A stretch of 64,000 nucleotides of DNA from M3007 sp031373665 (GCA_031373665.1 JANMMZ010000012.1:1-64000), one strand, 5' to 3'. Shown: positions 35,498 through 44,963, counted from the first letter of the stretch. Notes: generated by a model from the sequence alone, not told the origin. Made by a program: numbers and translations.

Positions 35498-36048
35498 TTA
35501 GTTTTTACTTTTAATGATGCATAGATACGGGTAAATATTATGAGTGTATTCCTTTCCATTGATTTCAGCAGACCAATTTTCTTCAAAACTACTTTTAGCA
35601 AGAATCTGAACCCAATAGCATTTTGCCTTTTTATGGGTATCCGCTAGTGATTTGAGTTTTTGAAACAAACTCTCTGCGGCGCTGCTATTCATAGTATTAT
35701 GCTTGTTTTTAATGTCCGCAAAAAGAGTATTATCTCCTGCTTTTATATCATATCTACTCAAATACTCTATCTCAAACCCTTCTATGCCTCCCAAAACTTG
35801 TTCATGAAATGTACCTATTGAATTGCTGATAGACTTATCTATTTGCCTCAATATTTCAGACTCAATGAGGCTTTCAGCATCAATATTATCGAACTTTAAA
35901 TCGAAGGTGAGTTTGAACGTGTCAACCTTGTTGCTATAAAAATTTTGTTCGGTACATTACTTTTTGCTTTCAAGTACGCCTTATGCAAGTTGAATATACA
36001 GGATAGTAGGTGCTCATCTGAAACAAAATTTACATATTTGTTTTGCAT
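35498..36048 (-). pseudogene. Eco47II-like type II restriction endonuclease, frameshifted and truncated
   Basis: Reading from the ATG at 36048 the frame gives MQNKYVNFVSDEHLLSCIFN, then is lost at a run of five T (minus strand, near 35939-35943). Adding one T restores FYSNKVDTFKLTFDLKFDNI and then RQIDKSISNSIG, LLGGIEGFE, FADIKNKHNTMNSSA and CYWVQILAKSS to a stop at 35498. KNKHNTMNSS is the part I recognise from the Eco47II/Sau96I group (GGNCC cutters). The rebuilt protein is 183 residues; my recollection is about 230 for the family, so the C-terminus is also missing. No methyltransferase gene lies nearby. A single sequencing error could explain the frame break but not the short C-terminus. 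Confidence 0.72.
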
Positions 36049-36149
36049 TTTTTTATTGATTTTGCAAGATTAAAGCGACTTATTTATTCAAATGCGGATA
36101 CCTAGCCCAGAGCCAAGTATCCGCAGTATTCTTATAAACCAACGAGTAA

Positions 36150-36824
36150 TTAGTTCTTACTACGATCAAAAACCGCAGCATCAATCCCTTTTTCCTCCAA
36201 CTTATCTACCACATTGATGGCATTGGTCTTATTGTCGGAGCGATATACCACCACGGCGGCCATGCCGCTGGATGTTTTAGATATTTCAGCATTGGGGTAA
36301 CCTGCTCTGATCACTTGTTCCAAGCGGGTACGGGCACCAGCCATACTGCTGAATGTGCCAGCACGTACCGCCCAGCGGCCATTGCCGGGGCCTGCTACTT
36401 TGGGCGTTTTAGCAACACCTTTAGTAGTGGTTGGCTTGGTGGTGATAGTAGGCTTGACTGCTGTTGGTGCTGTTGGCTGGGTTGCAGTAGGGGGAGCCTT
36501 GGTAACAGCCTTTGGTTGATTAGTGGTCGTCACAGGTGCCGTCTGGGTGATCCCAGTTTTTGTGGTGGTTGGTGCTGTTGTAGTGGGCGCGGCAGTAGTA
36601 GTGCTTAACCCTGTAGAATCAGAACCAGCACGGTATGCACTTCCAGTAGATGTAGTGTCGCTATCGGTGAGACCCATGTCACGCAAGGTCTTTTGCAATT
36701 CGGCTTCTTCTAGTGCTTGCCGCTTCTTTTCTTTTTGCATTTCGCAGGCTTTGTAGCCAGCGGCTAAGATCAATATGCCCAAAAGGCCATAAAGGAGCAT
36801 TGTCAATAAATTATTGGTCTTCAT
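36150..36824 (-). CDS. Membrane-anchored SPOR-domain protein
   Basis: 224 residues. N-terminal transmembrane helix about 7-26 (LLYGLLGILILAAGYKAC). A Thr/Pro/Ala-rich linker (about 60-145) is low-complexity and repetitive. The SPOR domain is at about 148-222, starting RWAVRAGTFSSMAGARTRLE and ending VVYRSDNKTNAINVVDKL. SPOR domains bind peptidoglycan stripped of stem peptides, mostly at division septa. The linker length and low complexity are typical of a protein that reaches from the inner membrane to the wall. It is read in the same direction as acpH, with a 141-base gap. Confidence 0.88.
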   Translation of the reverse strand: MKTNNLLTMLLYGLLGILILAAGYKACEMQKEKKRQALEEAELQKTLRDMGLTDSDTTSTGSAYRAGSDSTGLSTTTAAPTTTAPTTTKTGITQTAPVTTTNQPKAVTKAPPTATQPTAPTAVKPTITTKPTTTKGVAKTPKVAGPGNGRWAVRAGTFSSMAGARTRLEQVIRAGYPNAEISKTSSGMAAVVVYRSDNKTNAINVVDKLEEKGIDAAVFDRSKN

Positions 36825-36965
36825 ACCTTTAGATATAAGTTTTTAAATGTGAATGCTAATATTAAGGGCGCAAGTTATGGGTGATTGATGATTAAAATTG
36901 AATTTTTGTTAAAATAATATTTCTGACAGGGTGGTGGATAGGTCAAATAACTCAAATAAATAGAC

Positions 36966-37538
36966 TCAAATGGTGACAATATGCGCTTGTAAATCAGGGA
37001 AAAACAGGTGAAAATCGTCAGAAAAATCGTCTAAATGATCGAAGAAGTAAGCCAACATACCTTTGGAGTCAACATTGGCCGGCAAGCGGCGACTGAAACG
37101 ATCAATAACAAACTCCATACCCGCCTCGGTAGCATATCCATGCAAAAAACGCGCCTCCAACATACGTGGCCATCGCTCTTGTAAGGCGGGCGGCATATCG
37201 GAGATGCGATTATCCAAACTTTGGTAAGTCTTTTCCGCAAAATCATGGAATGACTCTTTGCTGTATTTTTCCCAATCTTTGGCTAAAATATGATCATATA
37301 AAACATCCACCATTGGCGGTGCATACCGGCCCGCAAAGGCTCGAATCCGATTGACACTACGATCACATGCCTCGTGCGCATCTGTATAGGAATCAATATG
37401 GCGGTGTATCCAAACCCCTTTTTGAACACCATCGGGCAGTAGTTTCCAGGTGCTACCTTTTATATAGTCACCAATGAAATTGCCAAGAAGAATATCTTCG
37501 TTGTCAAAAGAAAGAAAACAATGTGCCAAGTGGTTCAT
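36966..37538 (-). CDS. acpH: Acyl-carrier-protein phosphodiesterase (AcpH/DUF479 family)
   Basis: 190 residues, the family length. Family blocks are present: MNHLAHCFLS, GNFIGDYIKGS, HRHIDSYTDAHEACDRSVNRI, and VDVLYDHILAKDWEKYS. The conserved Asp/His residues (DYIKG, HRHID, YDHILA) form the metal-binding HD-like site. AcpH removes the 4'-phosphopantetheine group from acyl carrier protein. It follows glgC by 55 bases on the same strand; the link to glycogen genes is probably only positional. Confidence 0.88.
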   Translation of the reverse strand: MNHLAHCFLSFDNEDILLGNFIGDYIKGSTWKLLPDGVQKGVWIHRHIDSYTDAHEACDRSVNRIRAFAGRYAPPMVDVLYDHILAKDWEKYSKESFHDFAEKTYQSLDNRISDMPPALQERWPRMLEARFLHGYATEAGMEFVIDRFSRRLPANVDSKGMLAYFFDHLDDFSDDFHLFFPDLQAHIVTI

Positions 37539-37593
37539 CTACTAAGAATTATAAATGGTTGGTTTGTGAATTTATACGTTGATGAATCAGTAC

Positions 37594-38865
37594 TTACATG
37601 ATGCGAGTGCCTTCTGGAATGATCCCACCTTTTTTCACAACCACAATACCATCGCGGATGCAATATGCATCATGATCAGAGTCGGGCATATGCGCGCCGC
37701 CTTTGATGACGACATTGTTACCAATTCGGCAATCTTTATCCAAAATCGCGTGCTCTATATGACAATAATCGCCCACTCCGAGTGGAATACTGTCGTGGTC
37801 GCCTGCAATTTCTTGCAATGATTGATAGATGTCATTGCCCATCACAATGGTATCTTTAATGACCGTATTCTCACCGATCCGCGATCTTAGACCGATGATA
37901 GATCCTTCTATCAGACGGGCATGTATAATAGATCCTTCTGCGATGAGGGCTCTGTTTAACTGGGTGCCACCGTAGAATTTGGCAGGTGCCAACATACGAC
38001 CACGGGTATAGATGATCCTGCGGTTGTCAAAAAGGTTGAAAGAGGGGATATGGTCGGTCAATTCAAGATTGGCCTCAAAGAATGAGTGGATCGTACCAAT
38101 GTCAGTCCAATAGCCTTCATATTGGTAGGCCGCTATTTTTCTACCTTCTTGGAGGGCCATAGGGATGATTTCTTTCCCGAAATCGGTTGATTCGGGGTAG
38201 GTATCAAAAAGATCATTAATAGCCTTTCTATTAAATATATAGATACCCATGGAAGCAAGGTAGTTGCGACCCCGTTTTTTATTGGTAGGGCTTACTTCGC
38301 TCACCCAATGAGGCAATTCATCCTCGTTTGGTTTTTCAATAAACCGTGGAATATACCCATGCTCATCTACTTTCATGATCCCAAAACCAGAAGCATCGCG
38401 GGCATCAACGGGCAAACAAGCGATGGTGATATCTGCATTTGCCTCAATATGGTGCTTGGCCATAGCCTCAAAGTCCATTTGATAGAGTTGGTCGCCCGAT
38501 AGTATGAGCAGGTAATCAAAATCGTGCCTTTCGTAGTGTTTGCGGCTCTGGCGTACGGCATCTGCGGTGCCTTGAAACCAGTCTTGATTGCCGGGTGTCT
38601 GCTCGGCGGCCAATATATCTACAAAACCTTGGGAAAACTGATCAAAATTATAGGTGTTTTTAATGTGTGCGTTCAGGGAAGCAGAGTTATACTGGGTCAG
38701 TACAAACATACGCTTTACCCCAGAATTGATACAGTTTGAGATAGGTATATCAATCAGGCGGTATTTGCCACCAATGGGTACGGCTGGTTTTGAGCGTTTT
38801 TCCGTGAGGGGGAATAACCGGCTCCCGGCTCCACCGCCGAGAATTAAAGATATCATTTTGATCAT
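37594..38865 (-). CDS. glgC: Glucose-1-phosphate adenylyltransferase
   Basis: 423 residues. N-terminal nucleotidyltransferase domain with LGGGAGSRLFPLTEKRSKPAVPI, the sugar-binding DIPISNCINSG, and the LLILSGDQLYQMD catalytic Asp. The C-terminal left-handed beta-helix (about 300-420) has the hexapeptide runs GGTQLNRALIAEGSIIHARL and IGNNVVIKGG. It makes ADP-glucose from ATP and glucose-1-phosphate. The start at 38865 is MIKMISLILGG; the Met at residue 4 is also possible. It follows glgA with a 36-base gap, so the two form one operon. Length and motifs are of the bacterial type. Confidence 0.97.
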   Translation of the reverse strand: MIKMISLILGGGAGSRLFPLTEKRSKPAVPIGGKYRLIDIPISNCINSGVKRMFVLTQYNSASLNAHIKNTYNFDQFSQGFVDILAAEQTPGNQDWFQGTADAVRQSRKHYERHDFDYLLILSGDQLYQMDFEAMAKHHIEANADITIACLPVDARDASGFGIMKVDEHGYIPRFIEKPNEDELPHWVSEVSPTNKKRGRNYLASMGIYIFNRKAINDLFDTYPESTDFGKEIIPMALQEGRKIAAYQYEGYWTDIGTIHSFFEANLELTDHIPSFNLFDNRRIIYTRGRMLAPAKFYGGTQLNRALIAEGSIIHARLIEGSIIGLRSRIGENTVIKDTIVMGNDIYQSLQEIAGDHDSIPLGVGDYCHIEHAILDKDCRIGNNVVIKGGAHMPDSDHDAYCIRDGIVVVKKGGIIPEGTRIM

Positions 38866-38901
38866 GTTATATAAATTTTGATGATTGGTATTGTTTGTTT
38901 T

Positions 38902-40383
38902 TTATACTTGTGCCCCAAAGCGGCGATAAACATTTAGGTATATATGAATCGTAGATTCCCAAGAAAAATCAATGGCCATGATTCGCTCTCGTAAAAGTGC
39001 TATGGTGTTCGGATCATTGTGCCACATAGCGGCAGCCCGGTGTATGGCATAACCAAGGTTGTCAAGGTCAAAAGTATCAAATGTGATCCCGCGCCCTTGT
39101 CCGCTGGGATCAGCAATATCCGGTACGGTATCCTTCAAACCACCGATCGCCCGCACGATTGGAATAGCACCATAACGCATGGCGTACATCTGATTGAGGC
39201 CGCAGGGCTCTACCCTTGATGGCATAATCAAGAAGTCTGAACCAGCGTAGATTTGATGAGCCAAGGATTCATTATAATCAATGACGGCATTGATCTGCCC
39301 AGGGTAGTGATAACTCAAGGATCTGAATTGGTCTTGAGTCCAGCGTTCTCCCGTACCCAATACTAAAAAAGAGGCGCGGCCGCCGGAGTGCAGGTAGTTT
39401 TTATAAGCATCTGGCAATAAGTCGCTGCCTTTTTCGCCCACCATACGGCCTATGAAACTAATCAAAGGCACATCCATTGGGAACTGGAACCATTCGCAAA
39501 GCAAGGCTTTGTTTTTTTGCTTAAATGCTTGGATATCTGCTGCTTTTTTATCTTTTTTCTTTGAATAAACCAGTTTGTGTCCCAATGCACTATCCGTTTC
39601 TGGATCCCAAACATCGGCATCTATACCATTGATGATTCCATATTCTTTTTCCCATTCTGCCCTGAATAAGGGCTCTAAGCCAAGGCTGCTTTCATGTAAC
39701 TCGAATAGATAACTTTGAGAAACCGTAGTCACTGCCCACGCACAGCGTATGGCACAGGCCATTGGATTGATGATGCCATTCCACTCCAAATATCCCCTTG
39801 CATCGGCATCATAATATGGCAATAGATGGCTGCTTCTCCACCCAAACATACCTTGATACTGACCATTGTGTATGGTGAATACGGTAGGTATATTGGCCAA
39901 GGCTTTGTATTCTGGACAATGTTTTACCATGAATGGGATAAGGCCGCTGTGGTGGTCATGGCAGTGCAGTACTTTAGGCCGGTCGGCGGGTTCAAAAGAA
40001 ATAACCCATTGTAGCACGGCTTGTTGAAATACTAAGTAACGCTCTAATTCATCGCTATAAGGTGCACCAGAAGGATCATTGTAGATACCGGGACGGTCAT
40101 ATAGACCAGGAATATCCACCACAAAAAGCGGGTACCCAAGGGTATTATCCTTGTGCTGCTGAACAGTAAAGGCTATCTGTCGCCAATCAGAACGAATACT
40201 GCCCCCATATACGGTGATCCACTCTTGGTTGTTGATCCATTTAAGTTCATATTTGGGAATAATAGCACCGGTAAGTGTCCCGCCTTGGCACATGTACTTA
40301 GGTAAGGAACCGACCACGTCGCCCAATCCTCCTGTTTTGGCCGCAGGATAGCATTCGGCAGAAATGTGTAAGACTTTTAGCAT
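38902..40383 (-). CDS. glgA: Glycogen synthase, ADP-glucose type (GT5)
   Basis: 493 residues. GT5 hallmarks: SAECYPAAKTGGLGDVVGSL with KTGGLGD near residue 16, the HCHDHHSGLIPFMV segment, ISFIGRMVGEKGSDLL, and the EX7E-type motif in SRVEPCGLNQMYAMRYGAIP. It extends alpha-1,4-glucan chains from ADP-glucose made by GlgC. First gene of the glgA-glgC pair. No branching enzyme (glgB) or phosphorylase is in the window. No TAnnTTTG element was found just upstream. Confidence 0.97.
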   Translation of the reverse strand: MLKVLHISAECYPAAKTGGLGDVVGSLPKYMCQGGTLTGAIIPKYELKWINNQEWITVYGGSIRSDWRQIAFTVQQHKDNTLGYPLFVVDIPGLYDRPGIYNDPSGAPYSDELERYLVFQQAVLQWVISFEPADRPKVLHCHDHHSGLIPFMVKHCPEYKALANIPTVFTIHNGQYQGMFGWRSSHLLPYYDADARGYLEWNGIINPMACAIRCAWAVTTVSQSYLFELHESSLGLEPLFRAEWEKEYGIINGIDADVWDPETDSALGHKLVYSKKKDKKAADIQAFKQKNKALLCEWFQFPMDVPLISFIGRMVGEKGSDLLPDAYKNYLHSGGRASFLVLGTGERWTQDQFRSLSYHYPGQINAVIDYNESLAHQIYAGSDFLIMPSRVEPCGLNQMYAMRYGAIPIVRAIGGLKDTVPDIADPSGQGRGITFDTFDLDNLGYAIHRAAAMWHNDPNTIALLRERIMAIDFSWESTIHIYLNVYRRFGAQV

Positions 40384-40642
40384 AATGTTGTTCCGTCAGA
40401 AATCCGATTAGTGTTCAAAAATTTTGGTAAAAATACATGTTCCGTAACCGAAATTCATGCATCATTTCCGATAAAAATTTTTCATACTTTTTTGCTTGTT
40501 TTTGTTTGAATTGTATCTAAAATATCGTTAATTTAAAATTTTATTTGGTGACAATGAATAATATCTTATTCTAAGAATCGAAATAAAAAATGAACAATTT
40601 TCGTTCCTATTCAAAACTGTCATCATTTCTAATCCAACAACA

Positions 40643-41749
40643 ATGTCCTTTCGTTTTCACCTTTGTATCCTCCTCTTATTGACCGCGGTAACCTGTGCAC
40701 AGGCCCAAGCATCCAGAAAAATAAAACTCAGCCCTGTTTCCTTGGGTTTTGACTTGCCCAATTCATACAAGCAGCGCACTTTTGTCAAAGGTTTGGCAGG
40801 TTTTGCCAATAAAATAGATCAATTGGTGGGTGCAATGGTTATGTTAGAAGATAATAAAACATCGGTACTGACACGCTTTGTGCGCCAAGATAAACCGCCC
40901 GTCGTGACGACCTCCTCATCCGATGTTATTTACACCGCCAAGATTGATTCTAAATTTAAATTTAATGGCAATTACAGCATCGCATCCACCAAGGTGGAAA
41001 AAGACAATATTTGTGAATTGGTGATTACTGATGTCGGGTACGCCTTTTTACCCGAAGATTATATTCCCTATATTGAAATATGTCGCGCTGCTATCAATGT
41101 GTCGCCCGAAACCCGTAAAAAGACTTACTATATTCGCTCTGCCAAATTGACTACAGTCTATACCCGGATCTATCAGAAAATATCAGGCGATACCGAAGTA
41201 GGCGGTGTTGTATTCAGCGTGGCCGGTGAAGTATTTAGCAGTAGTGACCAATTCAAAGTTGACTATGTAGTGTCAGTAGATCTGGTGAGCCTTGAAAAAC
41301 TATTGGCCCTCCAAAATTGCAATGACCTCATCAACAATGAAGAATTGGCTCGCCGCGAAAAAGCAGAACAAACCCGTATGGCCGCCTTGCGTGCTGATGA
41401 AGATCGCAATGTTCGGCAACAGGAACTGTCTTCAGCCAAATCGCAAGTGGAAGACCTAAAAAAGACCCTTCAAGATAACCTCACTCATACGACAGATATG
41501 CAGCGAAAACTCATGGAAGCACAAGACAAAGAACATGCTGCACTCAATATGCTCAATTCGGCTATTAAAAAAGCCAATGATATGACTGCTCAGGCAGAGC
41601 AAGCCAAACAGCAGGTCGAAACCCGCGAAGAGGTGATCCTTACTTTCAAAAATAAAGACGGTAAAGTATTGGAAATCAAAAACTTAGAAGAACTTAGTGA
41701 AGAAAAATTACGTGCCTTGGGTTTTGATGTTGAAATTTTGAAACGGTAA
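40643..41749 (+). CDS. Exported protein with C-terminal coiled coil
   Basis: 368 residues. Signal peptide about 1-23 (ending CAQAQA). A globular beta-rich domain is at about 24-225 (KIKLSPVSLGFDLPNSYKQR, VSVDLVSLEKLLALQN). A coiled coil is at about 233-335, rich in Ala/Glu/Lys (EELARREKAEQTRMAALRA, QEKLMEAQ-like), and a short C-terminal domain ends LRALGFDVEIL. No motif is recognised. The 50-base gap to the isoaspartyl peptidase gene on the same strand suggests co-transcription. Likely periplasmic. Confidence 0.7.
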   Translation: MSFRFHLCILLLLTAVTCAQAQASRKIKLSPVSLGFDLPNSYKQRTFVKGLAGFANKIDQLVGAMVMLEDNKTSVLTRFVRQDKPPVVTTSSSDVIYTAKIDSKFKFNGNYSIASTKVEKDNICELVITDVGYAFLPEDYIPYIEICRAAINVSPETRKKTYYIRSAKLTTVYTRIYQKISGDTEVGGVVFSVAGEVFSSSDQFKVDYVVSVDLVSLEKLLALQNCNDLINNEELARREKAEQTRMAALRADEDRNVRQQELSSAKSQVEDLKKTLQDNLTHTTDMQRKLMEAQDKEHAALNMLNSAIKKANDMTAQAEQAKQQVETREEVILTFKNKDGKVLEIKNLEELSEEKLRALGFDVEILKR

Positions 41750-41798
41750 TCTCTGAAATCTATTAAAAAGAACTATTTTTAAAATAACACACCAACTT

Positions 41799-42815
41799 AT
41801 GCACAAATTTTTATTCTTACTTACCCTATTAATGATGACCAACTGTCAAGATAAACCCTCGGAGGCGATCCCACCCAAGGCAGTTCGCCCTGCCTATTCC
41901 ATCGCAATACATGGTGGCGCGGGTACTATATCAAAGGCCAATATGAGTCCAGAACAAGAAAAGTCGTATTTATCAGCCTTGGATTCTGCATTAACCATTG
42001 GTGAAACTATCTTGAAATCTGGTGGTACTGCGATGGATGCAGTGGAACAGACGATTGTTTTTCTTGAGGATTGCCCCCTTTTTAACGCAGGCCGGGGCGC
42101 AGTATTTACCCATGAAGGTAAAAATGAGTTGGATGCCAGTATCATGGATGGCAGCACCCAGAAGGCAGGTGCCGTGGGCGCGGTAATGACTGTGAAAAAC
42201 CCAATTCGGTTGGCTCGTGCAGTGATGGATAAATCGGAACATGTGTTTCTAACAGGGCGCGGTGCAGAGCAATTTGCTAAAGAAACAGGGGTGGAACTGA
42301 TAGATCCAAAGTGGTTTTATACGCCCTCGCGTTGGGAGGCACTTCAAAAAGTAAAAGCCGAAGAAGCCGCAAAATCAGGGGCGATTTACGAAAATACGGA
42401 CTACAAATTTGGCACTGTTGGCTGCGTAGCCTTGGATGCCAAAGGCCATTTAGCAGCTGGAACCAGTACGGGCGGAATGACCAACAAACGCTGGAACCGC
42501 TTGGGTGATTCGCCCATCATAGGTGCCGGTACATATGCCTCCGACGATGCTTGTGCCGTATCTTGTACGGGTCATGGTGAATTTTTTATCCGTTACGTTG
42601 TTGCATTCGATGTTTGGGCGCACATGGTCTATAAAGGGCTATCATTGGGTGATGCTTGTCAGGAGATCGTACATAAAAAACTGGTAGAAAAAGGTGGTGA
42701 GGGTGGTCTTATTGCGGTGGATAAAGATGGAAATGTCTCGCTACCTTTTAATTCGGAAGGGATGTATAGAGGTTATGCTAAACCGGGCGGAGAAAGGGCG
42801 ATTTCGATATGGTGA
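41799..42815 (+). CDS. iaaA: Isoaspartyl peptidase/L-asparaginase, exported
   Basis: 338 residues. An Ntn-hydrolase of the type 2 asparaginase family: SIAIHGGAGTI at the N-terminus, GRGAVFTHEGKNELDASIMDG, and the autocleavage site KFGTVGCVALD where Thr (about 206) becomes the catalytic N-terminus. The downstream GTSTGGMTNKRWNRLGDSPI is the substrate loop. The N-terminus is a signal peptide ending MMTNC, possibly lipidated although the lipobox is weak. It hydrolyses isoaspartyl dipeptides, probably in the periplasm. Convergent with the glycosyltransferase gene at a 6-base gap. Confidence 0.93.
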   Translation: MHKFLFLLTLLMMTNCQDKPSEAIPPKAVRPAYSIAIHGGAGTISKANMSPEQEKSYLSALDSALTIGETILKSGGTAMDAVEQTIVFLEDCPLFNAGRGAVFTHEGKNELDASIMDGSTQKAGAVGAVMTVKNPIRLARAVMDKSEHVFLTGRGAEQFAKETGVELIDPKWFYTPSRWEALQKVKAEEAAKSGAIYENTDYKFGTVGCVALDAKGHLAAGTSTGGMTNKRWNRLGDSPIIGAGTYASDDACAVSCTGHGEFFIRYVVAFDVWAHMVYKGLSLGDACQEIVHKKLVEKGGEGGLIAVDKDGNVSLPFNSEGMYRGYAKPGGERAISIW

Positions 42816-42821
42816 TTCTAG

Positions 42822-44213
42822 TTATTCAATGTTCTTTCGCTTAAATATTTCCACCCATACCCCCGCATGTTCATTTCTAAACACTAGAATCCACTCCTTT
42901 CGCAAGAGATAGATTTCTGCTGCCGAAAAGTCATTAAAAACATTGGATACGAACATATATTGGTTTCGCTTAAAATCTTTGAGGACAAAACTTTTGGAGT
43001 CTCCATTTAAGTGTAAGTCTTCTTCTGTATTTATATTGGGGAAAGCACTACCAATATATTGAAAATCAGCATTTTGTGCGTTCAAATAGGCGACTCCTTC
43101 TGCCCTCAACCGATGATAGGGTAGGTGTGCGGCGGTGCTATCCCAGCCCATGGCTATGCCAGTAGGGTAGCGCCAAAGATTGCCTGTCCCCAATCCTATG
43201 ATGAGTGCTATAAACAAATATTGACGCGCCTTGACAGAGACATTGAGGTTGGCAATACGCTCAAAAACCCAAAGGTGAAACATCAAAAAAATAGGTAAAA
43301 AATATCGGTGCGCGCTTAGATTTTGATACCTGATGGCGGAATAACTCAGAAAAATGACCAAACAGGCCAATGCTGGGAAAAGGTATGAATTTTCTTTCTT
43401 TTTGTCCTTTACCCTAAAACCTAGTCTCCAAATAATTCCTCCAATTAGCAACCACTCAAATACTCGCCCAAAATCAAGCCATCGCCATCCAATCACGGCT
43501 ATATTTTTGATCATTCCACCTAAATCTGCTGCTTGAAAAGCAGTAGCCCACGGGGAGTTTTCGTGAAAGCCAATCCATCCCGTTTGAACCCAATGCCAAC
43601 CAAGAAACCCCAATCCTGCAGCAAAACCTGGGAAAAATGCCACAAAAATACTCCTGTAAGATTTATGTTGAACCGACATCCACAGCACCGGCAAGCATAA
43701 AGCACCGGCCGTCATCATACCCCGCATACTGGTGAGGCACAAGCCCAATATACCCAAAACTACCAAGTATTTTTGTTGGCTAATCACTCCGTAAACGGCC
43801 ATCAAGAACCAACAGATAATCCATACATCAGGACTAATCATAAGGTGTTGGCCCAGTACTACAGGATCCAATAAAACGATAGGAACTAAGTAATAAGCCC
43901 ACTGTGATTGGCCGAGTTGGGCTCCAATTTGAAAGAGCAGACACACACTGAGCCATAGAAATGGGAGCATGGCCCAGTGGCTTACGATGAGGGTTTTGCC
44001 AAACAACGTCCAAGCACAGGCTAGATAATAACCAAAAAAGGGCGGATGTCCACTGTCAATCAATTCTGGTAAAGGCAAAAATTGAAGTCCATTTTCATAG
44101 AAAAAATGTGCGTGTTTAGAGCCGAGTTGTACACTGTCCCAAAAGAAAGGATCTTGCTCTATGGAAAAGCAAAACAAGACACATAATATCAATGCAAGGG
44201 GGTATTTCAACAT
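42822..44213 (-). CDS. PMT/ArnT-like membrane glycosyltransferase
   Basis: 463 residues from the ATG at 44213 (MLKYPLALILC). A longer frame to a TTG at 44261 is excluded because a -7 element overlaps it. About 10-12 transmembrane helices fill residues 5-340, and the first external loop has the acidic motif DPFFWDSVQLGSKH and the HPPFFGYYL segment seen in GT39/GT83 enzymes. A final soluble domain of about 100 residues follows. Such enzymes move sugars from polyprenyl carriers onto lipids or proteins outside the membrane. Substrate not recognisable. A divergent promoter is shared with xseB. Confidence 0.8.
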   Translation of the reverse strand: MLKYPLALILCVLFCFSIEQDPFFWDSVQLGSKHAHFFYENGLQFLPLPELIDSGHPPFFGYYLACAWTLFGKTLIVSHWAMLPFLWLSVCLLFQIGAQLGQSQWAYYLVPIVLLDPVVLGQHLMISPDVWIICWFLMAVYGVISQQKYLVVLGILGLCLTSMRGMMTAGALCLPVLWMSVQHKSYRSIFVAFFPGFAAGLGFLGWHWVQTGWIGFHENSPWATAFQAADLGGMIKNIAVIGWRWLDFGRVFEWLLIGGIIWRLGFRVKDKKKENSYLFPALACLVIFLSYSAIRYQNLSAHRYFLPIFLMFHLWVFERIANLNVSVKARQYLFIALIIGLGTGNLWRYPTGIAMGWDSTAAHLPYHRLRAEGVAYLNAQNADFQYIGSAFPNINTEEDLHLNGDSKSFVLKDFKRNQYMFVSNVFNDFSAAEIYLLRKEWILVFRNEHAGVWVEIFKRKNIE

Positions 44214-44258
44214 AGAGTGAAGGAAGGCATTGATAGGCTCTGAAAATAATCCATTGAA

Positions 44259-44266
44259 CAAAGGTA
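44259..44266 (-). promoter_or_regulatory. Bacteroidota -7 element (TACCTTTG) of the glycosyltransferase gene
   Basis: Minus-strand TACCTTTG, 45 bases upstream of the ATG at 44213; it overlaps the longer TTG start and so fixes the shorter one. It is back-to-back with the xseB element 22 bases away. No TTG at optimal distance. Confidence 0.5.
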
Positions 44267-44288
44267 GCCTATTTCATAGTAATAGCCT

Positions 44289-44296
44289 TAACTTTG
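44289..44296 (+). promoter_or_regulatory. Bacteroidota -7 element (TAACTTTG) of xseB
   Basis: TAACTTTG ends 9 bases before the ATG at 44306, so transcription should start within a few bases of the start codon and leave almost no leader. Confidence 0.55.
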
Positions 44297-44305
44297 TCAA
44301 AAAAA

Positions 44306-44506
44306 ATGCCGTTGAAGAAAGATACCACCACCCCACAGCCCTATGAGACCGCTTGGGCGGAATTGCAAAAAATAGTGCAAGATCTTCAAAATGAATCAGT
44401 TAGCATTGATGACCTGACCAAGCAATTGGCTCGCGCCAATGAGTTAATCCTTTTTTGTAGGGAGCGACTGAGAAATACAGAATCTGAAGTCAATAAATTA
44501 TTATAA
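44306..44506 (+). CDS. xseB: Exodeoxyribonuclease VII small subunit
   Basis: 66 residues from the ATG at 44306; the earlier TTG at 44294 is part of the promoter. It has the XseB pattern of two helices: YETAWAELQKIVQDLQNE, SIDDLTKQLARANELILFCRERL, ending TESEVNKLL. It forms, with several copies, the non-catalytic partner of XseA in degrading single-stranded DNA to oligonucleotides. xseA is not in this window. The VOC-family gene follows 10 bases later. Confidence 0.9.
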   Translation: MPLKKDTTTPQPYETAWAELQKIVQDLQNESVSIDDLTKQLARANELILFCRERLRNTESEVNKLL

Positions 44507-44516
44507 AAAATCACAC

Positions 44517-44891
44517 ATGGTTAAAGTAACCGGAATAGGCGGCTTGTTCATCAAATGCCGCCACGTACCTACTATGCGGGCTTGGTATGAGCAGCATTTA
44601 GGTATCAAAATGGAAGATTGGGGCGCTACCTTTCTGTTGAAAGATGAATCTCATCCAGCACCTTCTGCAGCCTTTAGTTTATTCACCCAAAGTTCTAATT
44701 ATTTTGATCCTTCGGATTCCCCGTTTATGATCAATTTTAGGGTGGCTAATCTCGATGCATTGATCGTTGAACTCAAAGCCTCTGGGATTGCCCTTTCAGG
44801 CGAACCAGTGGAAGAAGAATATGGGAAATTTGCTTGGGTGATGGATCCTGAAGGGAATAAAATCGAACTTTGGGAGCAGCCGAAAGAATAG
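44517..44891 (+). CDS. VOC superfamily (glyoxalase/bleomycin resistance-like) protein
   Basis: 124 residues, one complete VOC domain: TGIGGLFIKCRHVPTMRAWY, EQHLGIKMEDWGATF, then MINFRVANLDALIVELKASG and WVMDPEGNKIELWEQP. The Glu in KIELWEQP is a usual metal ligand of VOC enzymes, and the C-terminal half is well preserved. The reaction is not predictable; isomerases, dioxygenases and resistance proteins share the fold. It is downstream of xseB with a 10-base gap and probably in the same transcript. Confidence 0.88.
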   Translation: MVKVTGIGGLFIKCRHVPTMRAWYEQHLGIKMEDWGATFLLKDESHPAPSAAFSLFTQSSNYFDPSDSPFMINFRVANLDALIVELKASGIALSGEPVEEEYGKFAWVMDPEGNKIELWEQPKE

Positions 44892-44963
44892 GTAGCGTGC
44901 TAGCGCGTAATTGAGGGGGGCAAGGTCTAAATGTTGCCAACTTGAGGATTGAGTGGTGGTAAA

